NCBI RefSeq assembly: GCF_013184985.2
Contig: NZ_CP063418.1
Coordinates: forward strand, 434,001 to 498,000
Direction: 5' to 3'
DNA length: 64,000 nucleotides
DNA from: Actinomyces faecalis
Lineage (GTDB): Bacteria; Actinomycetota; Actinomycetes; Actinomycetales; Actinomycetaceae
Under the pieces are notes generated by a model that was not told where the DNA came from, did not search any database, and was given only the letters and a program-made list of their open reading frames with translations. Position 1 is the stretch's first letter. The number at the start of each line of letters is the position of its first letter. Of this stretch, positions 35,039-42,478 are shown in pieces. Position numbers and translations under genes: made by a program.

Positions 35039-36925
35039 TCACGGGAAGGGACGCACCACTGTGGGCGCGATAGCGGACCACGAGTAGCCGGCGGTCACGT
35101 GGTCCACGCGTGCGGGGCGGCCCATCCAGTCGGTGTGGATGATCTGGTCGTTGCCCAGGTAAATGGACACGTGGGAGACCACGCCCTTGGTGGTGTAGAA
35201 GACGAGGTCGCCCCGCTGCCGCTGGTTGAAGGGCACGTGCTGGAAACCGGGGTAGGCGTAGAGCTCCCGCGAGGTGCGGTAGCTGGGCCACTGGTGCTTG
35301 TGGACGTTGATGGGCTGAGGATCCATGCCAGCGGCGTACAGGGACTGCAGAACCAGACCGGAGCAGTCGAAACCGAGTGAGTAGGAGCCCGCTCCACCCC
35401 AGGTGTAGCTCGAGCCGATCTGGTTCCAGGCGTAACCGATCATGGCCTCGACGCGCTCGGAACGGGTTGCGCTGAGTGAGATGGGTGTGGCCTGGTACTG
35501 GTCCACCCACCAGGAGTAGCCGGTACCCATGGCGTCCCAGGTGGTCCTGTCGACGACCCCGGTCTGAGGCAGGCCGGCACGGGCCTGGAAGTTGCGGACC
35601 GCGGCCTGGAAGGTGCTGTTGACCGAGGCCAGGGTGCCGGAGCTCCAGATCCCTAAGCGCTGCTGGACGATGCGGACCTTGACACCGTTCATCCCCCAGG
35701 TGAGGTCGTTGGTGGCCCAGCCGAGGGAGGTGATGTGGTCCGTGGGCTGGAGGTATCCCGTGGGAGCGCTGTAGCCGTACCAGACTCCCCCGGCCGTGAA
35801 CCGCTCCGTCCTGCCGTTGATGACCCTCTCACCGGTGGCCATGGCGCCGTTGGTGTCTAGGTAGTACCAGGTGCCGCCCTGCCTGAGCCAGCCGGTGGCC
35901 ATGGCGCCGCTGGTGCCTAGGTAGTACCAGGAGCCGCCCTGCTGGAGCCAGCCGGTGGTCATGGCGCCGCTGGGCTTGAGGTAGTACCAGGAGCTGCCGT
36001 CCTGGATCCATCCGGTGGACATGCGTCCGTCGTCGGCGAGGTAGTACCAGGTCCCGCGATCGTAGACCCATCCCTGGGCGCGTGCGCCGCTGGGCTTGAG
36101 GTAGTACCAGGCACCGTCCTGCTGGAGCCAGCCGGTGGTCATGGCGCCGCTGGGCTTGAGGTAGTACCAGGAGCCGCCGTCCTGGATCCATCCGGTGGAC
36201 ATGCGTCCGTCGTCGGCGAGGTAGTACCAGGTCCCGCGATCGTAGACCCATCCCTGGGCGCGTGCGCCGCTGGCCTTGAGGTAGTACCAGGCACCGTCCT
36301 GCTGGAGCCAGCCGGTGGTCATGGCGCCGCTGGGCTTGAGGTAGTACCAGGAGCCGCCGTCCTGGATCCATCCGGTGGACATGCGTCCGTCGTCGGCGAG
36401 GTAGTACCAGGTCCCGCGATCGTAGACCCATCCCTGGGCGCGTGCGCCGCTGGGCTTGAGGTAGTACCAGGTGCCGCCCTGCTGGAGCCAGCTGGTGGTC
36501 ATATAACCGGTGCTGTTGAAGTAGTAGGTCGCCCCATTGATCGTGGCCCAGGTTGATGCCGGATAGGAGCCGTCTAAGATGCGATACCACCATCCGGTGG
36601 AGTCATGCAGCCATGCGCCGGCCCCGCTGAGGTCGATGCCGTTGAGCGGGTCGTTCTCAGTCGTGACAACGCTCGTGGGGTCCTCACCAGAAGGCTCTGC
36701 ACCGATCGACCGGTCCGTCCCGACGCTCTGAGCGGAGGATGGGGACTTTTCAGGCAGTGCAGGCACGACGTCGGTCACAGGCGGCGCACTCGCAGTGGAG
36801 CCGACAGTGGCACTGTCAGCGGTGGGGGCCTCGTGAGCGGCGGCAGGGGCCACGGACAGAGTCAGGGTGAGCGCGGCGAGGAGCGTCGTTGCCTGTCGCT
36901 GAAGCATGAGGGAGGGACGGGTCAT
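35039..36925 (-). CDS. Secreted NlpC/P60 peptidoglycan hydrolase with choline-binding-type repeats
   Basis: About 628 residues. Signal peptide MTRPSLMLQRQATTLLAALT through SVAPAAA. After a ~60-residue linker come about 13 cell-wall (choline) binding repeats of the form GWxxxxGxWYYLxxxGxMxTGW. Then there is a peptidoglycan-binding-like domain (VKVRIVQQRLGIWSSG, FQAAVRNFQARAGLPQTG) and a C-terminal NlpC/P60 cysteine peptidase with catalytic Cys in LGFDCSGLVLQSLY, His in GVVSHVSIYLG and third residue in IIHTDW. It should cleave stem peptides while docked on a phosphocholine-bearing polymer. ATG 36925 is 8 nt after TAGCAT; an in-frame upstream ATG at 36961 would place extra residues before the signal peptide. 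Confidence 0.9.
   Translation of the reverse strand: MTRPSLMLQRQATTLLAALTLTLSVAPAAAHEAPTADSATVGSTASAPPVTDVVPALPEKSPSSAQSVGTDRSIGAEPSGEDPTSVVTTENDPLNGIDLSGAGAWLHDSTGWWYRILDGSYPASTWATINGATYYFNSTGYMTTSWLQQGGTWYYLKPSGARAQGWVYDRGTWYYLADDGRMSTGWIQDGGSWYYLKPSGAMTTGWLQQDGAWYYLKASGARAQGWVYDRGTWYYLADDGRMSTGWIQDGGSWYYLKPSGAMTTGWLQQDGAWYYLKPSGARAQGWVYDRGTWYYLADDGRMSTGWIQDGSSWYYLKPSGAMTTGWLQQGGSWYYLGTSGAMATGWLRQGGTWYYLDTNGAMATGERVINGRTERFTAGGVWYGYSAPTGYLQPTDHITSLGWATNDLTWGMNGVKVRIVQQRLGIWSSGTLASVNSTFQAAVRNFQARAGLPQTGVVDRTTWDAMGTGYSWWVDQYQATPISLSATRSERVEAMIGYAWNQIGSSYTWGGAGSYSLGFDCSGLVLQSLYAAGMDPQPINVHKHQWPSYRTSRELYAYPGFQHVPFNQRQRGDLVFYTTKGVVSHVSIYLGNDQIIHTDWMGRPARVDHVTAGYSWSAIAPTVVRPFP
35941..36480 (-). 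repeat. Three tandem 180-bp units encoding choline-binding repeats
   Basis: Units 35941-36120, 36121-36300 and 36301-36480 differ at only a few positions (for example 35994 and 36273, and a short stretch near 36471-36480). Each encodes 60 residues, that is three 20-residue binding repeats, so the gene has a higher-order repeat. Confidence 0.95.
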
Positions 36926-36939
36926 GAGGCCCAATGCTA
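36926..36939 (-). promoter_or_regulatory. Possible leaderless -10 box for the NlpC/P60 gene
   Basis: TAGCAT on the minus strand (36939-36934), 8-nt spacer, ATG at 36925. Confidence 0.4.
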
Positions 36940-36961
36940 ACGTCGCAGGCCGCGCAGACAC

Positions 36962-37343
36962 AGGGAAACGGGCGAGCCCATGGTGACGTGCGGCGTCGAC
37001 TACTACTCCGACTCCTCCGTCGCTGACGGCAAGGATAGGTGGGCGTCTCTATGAGGCGAGGACTGGCGAGCTCCCGAGCGCGTCCTGGAGAAGGTTGATG
37101 AGGGAGGGTACGTGGCCCTGTGGCACATCCGCTGGAAGGCCACACCCTGCGGGAGCGGCTGAGTCGCTCAGGTACCGGGCGTGGTACAGGACACGATGCG
37201 GAAAGGCCCAAAGATCGTGATGATGTCTTTGGTCCCTCTGAGTCTGCTGTGACTAAGATGACCGTGCTCTGCCGCCCTTTCGTGGTCCTGTGAGACTGAC
37301 AGCTGTCGACTCCGGCCCAATGGCTGGCTGGAGGACTGGTCGG
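36962..37343. other. Non-coding gap between divergent choline-repeat genes
   Basis: About 400 bp with no convincing gene. Short open stretches on the plus strand (for example MVTCGVDYYSDSSVADGKD near 36980-37036 and DEGGYVALWHIRWK near 37098-37140) are interrupted by stops and may be remnants. The region must hold the promoter of the Pce-like gene; no confident -10 box was picked. Confidence 0.4.
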
Positions 37344-37363
37344 TGTCAAGAAGGGGAGATGCG

Positions 37364-39184
37364 ATGAGGAGGACCGCTGTGCTCGGTGCCGGCGCGAGCA
37401 AGAGGCTGCTGTCCAACGGGGGGCTGTGCTCGCTTCTGCTGACGCTGGTGCTCGTCGTCCCTAGCCTGGCTGCCGTCCCGCTGGCGCAGGCGCAGACGAC
37501 CTCGGAGGAGAGGATTCACGTCTTGGCCTTTCCGGGCTCGGACGCGATCATCTTGGAGAGCAACGGGCGTTTCGCCTTTGTGGATTCTGGTGAGGACCGT
37601 GACTACCCGAGCGGCTCGGACCCCCGTTACCCCGCCCGTCCTGGAATCACGGGGGCGATAGGCTATGAGGACGAGCTGTGGTCCTACCTTGACCAGCTCG
37701 GGGTCAACAGCACGAACGTTGAGTTCTACCTGGGTACGCACCCCCACTCCGACCACATCGGCACAGCAGACACCGTCATCGAGCGATACAAGCCGAAGCG
37801 GATCTACACCCCGGAGTACAAGGACGAGTGGATCCGCGAACCGAGCCGTTTGTGGGACAACCAGTACGTCTATGACCAGATGATCGAGGCCGCACAGCGG
37901 GCGTACAAGAGCTACGGTGCCTCCCTCATCCAGCACCTGGATCCCCAGGCGCCTGCCGTGCCGACGGCGGAGAGACCGCACACCGCCTCTCCTGAGTTCG
38001 ACTTCGAGGACATGCACATCCAGATCGTCAACTACCAGGAGGACTATAAGTACCCCGGTGCCATGTTCGACGCGAACCAGATGGCCTGGGGTGTCAAGGT
38101 CACGAGCCATGGCAAGAGCGCCTTCCTGGCGGCTGACATCGAGAACACCGACGGCGACGAGGATCGCATCGCTCCTGAGGTCGGCGAGGTCGACTTCCTC
38201 AAGCTTGGGCACCACGGGAGCTTCACTTCCAGCAGTGAGGGGTTCCTTGAGACCCTCAAGCCGCAGATCGCTGTCCAGACTGGGATGCTCTCCTACTTCT
38301 TTGACGAGACAGTGAAGATCCTTGACCGTCAGGGGTCGCGGTGGTACTCGGCGCAGAACATTCGTGCTGAGGGCAACAGCGCCGTCGTCCTGACCATGGA
38401 TGAGTCCGGGCTCGGTATTGACGGCGCTCCTGCCGGGGTGGTTTACCGCACCCGCAGAGCAGGGAGCCCTCATGCGATCGCGTATCAAGGAGGGCGACCG
38501 TCCGAGCAGCATGGATGGCGCCTGATCGCTGGCAGGTACTACTGGTTCGACAACAGTGCCTATGCCAGTGAGGACTCATGGGTGAGGGACGGCAGCGCCT
38601 GGTACTACCTGCGCTCTGACGCGGTCATGGCGACGGGCTGGGCGCATGACGGTGAGGCCTGGTACTACTTCAGTGACTCTGGCGCCATGCTGTCTGGGTG
38701 GCAGCGTCTTGGTGGGGTCTGGTACTACCTGGAGCCGTCTGGTCGGATGGCGACTGGGTGGCGTCTGGTTGGTGGGTCCTGGTACTACTTCTCCGGCTCT
38801 GGTGCGATGGCGACGGGCTGGGCGCATGACGGTGAGGCCTGGTACTACTTCAGTGACTCTGGCGCCATGCTGTCTGGGTGGCAGCGTCTTGGTGGGGTCT
38901 GGTACTACCTGGAGCCGTCTGGTCGGATGGCGACTGGGTGGCGTCTGGTTGGTGGGTCCTGGTACTACTTCTCCGGCTCTGGTGCGATGGCGACGGGCTG
39001 GGCGCATGACGGTGAGGCCTGGTACTACTTCAGTGACTCTGGTGCCATGAGAACCGGATGGCTGGCTAGCGGCCGCTCGTGGTTCTATCTCACTGGATCT
39101 GGCGCGATGGCTACGGGGATCGTGATGACAGACGGACGGTACTCGCACTTTGGATCCAGTGGGGTCTGGCTCGGCTACCTCTGA
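37364..39184 (+). CDS. Secreted Pce/CbpE-like phosphorylcholine esterase with choline-binding repeats
   Basis: A 606-residue secreted protein. A signal peptide (basic start, hydrophobic LCSLLLTLVLVVPSLAA, cleavage near residue 44) precedes a metallo-beta-lactamase-fold domain (about 50-365): FPGSDAIILESNGRFAFVDS, zinc motif THPHSDH (H126, H128, D130, H131), SRLWDNQYVYDQ, an Asp in FLAADIENTDGDED and LKLGHHG (about 280-285). These and their order match pneumococcal Pce, which removes phosphocholine from teichoic acid. The C-terminus holds about ten choline-binding repeats (WYYxxxxGAMxTGW), again like Pce. Start ATG 37364 has an AAGGGGAG site. The substrate is inferred from homology, the repeats and the lic genes at 60 kb. 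Confidence 0.85.
   Translation: MRRTAVLGAGASKRLLSNGGLCSLLLTLVLVVPSLAAVPLAQAQTTSEERIHVLAFPGSDAIILESNGRFAFVDSGEDRDYPSGSDPRYPARPGITGAIGYEDELWSYLDQLGVNSTNVEFYLGTHPHSDHIGTADTVIERYKPKRIYTPEYKDEWIREPSRLWDNQYVYDQMIEAAQRAYKSYGASLIQHLDPQAPAVPTAERPHTASPEFDFEDMHIQIVNYQEDYKYPGAMFDANQMAWGVKVTSHGKSAFLAADIENTDGDEDRIAPEVGEVDFLKLGHHGSFTSSSEGFLETLKPQIAVQTGMLSYFFDETVKILDRQGSRWYSAQNIRAEGNSAVVLTMDESGLGIDGAPAGVVYRTRRAGSPHAIAYQGGRPSEQHGWRLIAGRYYWFDNSAYASEDSWVRDGSAWYYLRSDAVMATGWAHDGEAWYYFSDSGAMLSGWQRLGGVWYYLEPSGRMATGWRLVGGSWYYFSGSGAMATGWAHDGEAWYYFSDSGAMLSGWQRLGGVWYYLEPSGRMATGWRLVGGSWYYFSGSGAMATGWAHDGEAWYYFSDSGAMRTGWLASGRSWFYLTGSGAMATGIVMTDGRYSHFGSSGVWLGYL
38641..39040 (+). repeat. Two identical 180-bp tandem units plus a partial third, in the Pce-like gene
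   Basis: 38641-38820 and 38821-39000 appear identical base for base; the copy resumes at 39001 and runs to about 39040. Each unit encodes three 20-residue choline-binding repeats. Confidence 0.95.
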
Positions 39185-39243
39185 CACAGGACCCAGTCCG
39201 CGGCGCATCGCGAACGCGGGTAGGTCTCGCCGTCGTCGTGGGA

Positions 39244-39249
39244 TAGGAT
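39244..39249 (+). promoter_or_regulatory. Possible -10 box for the phosphoglycerol transferase gene
   Basis: TAGGAT, about 64 bp before ATG 39313. Confidence 0.3.
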
Positions 39250-39312
39250 CGCTCGGCTGCGTGTGGCCAGCGGTTGCCTGGCTCTCATCTTCCTCACCGG
39301 GTCTTGATTGAT

Positions 39313-41145
39313 ATGGCACTTCTTATCCAGCTGACCGTTGCGGCTTTGTCTGTTGTGCTGCTGTTCCCGCTCTTTCGGTTACGTGTCCCTGCCCGGGTGG
39401 CGCTGTGCAGGGCTGGGGTGGTGGCGCTCATCGCCTCGATCGTGGTCACCTTGGTACTGACTTTCGCGACGACCGACAACGAGGTGTACACGCAGAAGTA
39501 CATGCCGTACCTCTTCAAGTACGCAGCCGCCTACACGGCCGTCTGGCTGCCGTTGTCAGTATGGACGCTGGCGCTGGGCGGGCTGATCCGGCTGCGTCGT
39601 GACCCGGACGCCCGTCCCGCATGGAAGAAGGCCGTGGGTGTCCTCCTGTCCGCCGGGGTGTACGGGCTCGCCGGACTGATGGGGTTTGGTGCCTACTGGA
39701 TCCGCAGCTACTTCGGCGAGATCGACATTGATGAGGTCACCTTTGTCCTGGCGACCGGGCACGACCACTCGACTGCTGACTTGTCGACGCAGATCCTGAA
39801 TTATGTGACCGCCCCAACCGTGTGCGCTGTCATCGTGGGCCTTCTTGTGGGTCTGTGGGACTTTGAGGTCGTGGTGCGGGGACGCCAGGGGCGAGAGCTC
39901 CGGTGGGCGGCGAAGCTGACCAGGCGGATCGCCGCCGTGGTGGGCGTAGCGGCGGTCGGTGTGACGGGTTCCTGGCTGGTACGCGTCGTTCCGGTTGGCG
40001 AGGTGCTGTTCCCACCAGCCGCAACAACCTATATCGAGGACAATTACGCCCCACCTACCGCAGCGAACGTGGTGTTTCCTGAGAAGAAGAGGAACATCAT
40101 CCATATCTTCCTGGAGTCCTATGAGAACACGTTCTACGACGTCGCCGAGGGCGGCGCCATGGACGGCAGCCTCATGCCTGATATGGCGCAGCTGTCTGAC
40201 GAGAACATCAGCTTCTCGCACACTGAGGTCAAAGGCGGTTTCTATCAGATTCCCGGCGCCACCTTTACCGTTGGCGGCATCGTGGCCCAGACCGGCGGCG
40301 TGCCCCTGAAGTCTCCGGTGCTGGGGGAGCACATACAGCAGTTCAACTTCCCGAGCTTCTCCATGATCGGAGATCTCCTCAAGGAGGAGGGATACACCAC
40401 TGAGGTCATGATGGCTGCGAACGCCGACTTCGGCTCGAAGCGCGACCTGTTCAGTGAGCACGGGGACTTTCTGATCTTTGATCATGCCTATGCCCAGCAG
40501 CACGGCTACATTCCTGAGGGGTATCAGGTCTGGTGGGGCTACGAGGATGACAAGATGTATGAGTTCGCCAAGAGTGAGCTGTCGCGTCTGGCCTCGGCGA
40601 GCGAGCCCTTCTACTTCATGCTGGAGACCGCAGACACGCACTTCCCTGACGGCTATCTCTCGGAGGAGGTCACGCAGCGCCCGTATGATGAGCAGTTCTC
40701 GAATGTTGTCCTGCACTCGCAGAGGCAGGCCGTGGAGCTTGTCCGCTGGATCCAGGAGCAGCCCTTCTACGAGGACACGACGATCATCATCACCGGTGAC
40801 CACCTGTCGATGGACGATCAGTACTTCGCCCGAAAGGACATCCCTTCCGACTACGGGCGCACAGTGCTCAATATCATTGTCAACCCGGCACCTGGCGTCG
40901 AGGCGGCCCGCGGTACGACGAACCGTCAGTTCACCTCGCTCGACCTCTTCCCGACCACCCTGGCCGCCGCGGGGGTCGAGATCAAGGGGGACATGCTGGG
41001 GCTGGGAGTCAACATGTTCTCCTCAACCCCCACTCTTGCTGAGCGTGACGGGATAGAGGTGGTCATGGAGAATCTCAAAGCGCCTTCTCGATTTTATGAT
41101 GCGCGGCTCAGGCCTGAGATTCCCACCCTGTCAGGAGACGGGTAA
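39313..41145 (+). CDS. Phosphoglycerol transferase, OpgB/MdoB-GacH-like (LTA-synthase superfamily)
   Basis: About 610 residues. The N-terminal half has five hydrophobic segments; the extracytoplasmic C-terminal half is an alkaline-phosphatase/sulfatase-fold domain. Catalytic features: NIIHIFLESYENTFYD (metal Glu and Thr nucleophile), ATFTVGGIVAQTGGVPL as in OpgB-type enzymes, YFMLETADTHFPDG and IITGDHLSMDD (metal Asp/His). Family members move glycerol phosphate from phosphatidylglycerol to glucans, teichoic acids or, in GacH, streptococcal rhamnose polysaccharide. Location between choline-repeat genes and the rhamnan cluster suggests a wall polysaccharide as acceptor. ATG 39313 was chosen; upstream TTG/GTG starts are possible as no clear ribosome site is visible. 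Confidence 0.82.
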   Translation: MALLIQLTVAALSVVLLFPLFRLRVPARVALCRAGVVALIASIVVTLVLTFATTDNEVYTQKYMPYLFKYAAAYTAVWLPLSVWTLALGGLIRLRRDPDARPAWKKAVGVLLSAGVYGLAGLMGFGAYWIRSYFGEIDIDEVTFVLATGHDHSTADLSTQILNYVTAPTVCAVIVGLLVGLWDFEVVVRGRQGRELRWAAKLTRRIAAVVGVAAVGVTGSWLVRVVPVGEVLFPPAATTYIEDNYAPPTAANVVFPEKKRNIIHIFLESYENTFYDVAEGGAMDGSLMPDMAQLSDENISFSHTEVKGGFYQIPGATFTVGGIVAQTGGVPLKSPVLGEHIQQFNFPSFSMIGDLLKEEGYTTEVMMAANADFGSKRDLFSEHGDFLIFDHAYAQQHGYIPEGYQVWWGYEDDKMYEFAKSELSRLASASEPFYFMLETADTHFPDGYLSEEVTQRPYDEQFSNVVLHSQRQAVELVRWIQEQPFYEDTTIIITGDHLSMDDQYFARKDIPSDYGRTVLNIIVNPAPGVEAARGTTNRQFTSLDLFPTTLAAAGVEIKGDMLGLGVNMFSSTPTLAERDGIEVVMENLKAPSRFYDARLRPEIPTLSGDG

Positions 41146-41150
41146 GAAGC

Positions 41151-41181
41151 CGGGGCCGGCGCACACCGTGCGCCGGCCCCG
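41151..41181. terminator. Strong hairpin between convergent phosphoglycerol transferase and rmlB genes
   Basis: 14-bp perfect stem (41151-41164 with 41168-41181), 3-nt loop, almost all G+C, 6 nt after the upstream stop. It can serve both strands. Confidence 0.8.
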
Positions 41182-41209
41182 AGCCCGTGGTGAGGCGTGA
41201 GTTGATGAG

Positions 41210-42421
<1,212 letters not shown>

Positions 42422-42442
42422 TCACAGACATCTCATGTGTCC

Positions 42443-42462
42443 CATGAGTATACGTACTCATG
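42443..42462 (+). promoter_or_regulatory. 8-bp palindrome in the leader of the amidase gene
   Basis: 42443-42450 (CATGAGTA) is the exact reverse complement of 42455-42462 with a 4-nt centre. It ends a few bases before the AAAGGA ribosome binding site, so it can be an operator or an RNA hairpin that affects initiation. Confidence 0.55.
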
Positions 42463-42478
42463 TGCCGAAAGGACTGCC

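Noticed and set aside
35941..39040. CRISPR-like regular repeats
   Set aside because: The 180-bp periodic units are in frame, have no unique spacers and encode WYYL/GAMxTGW choline-binding repeats.
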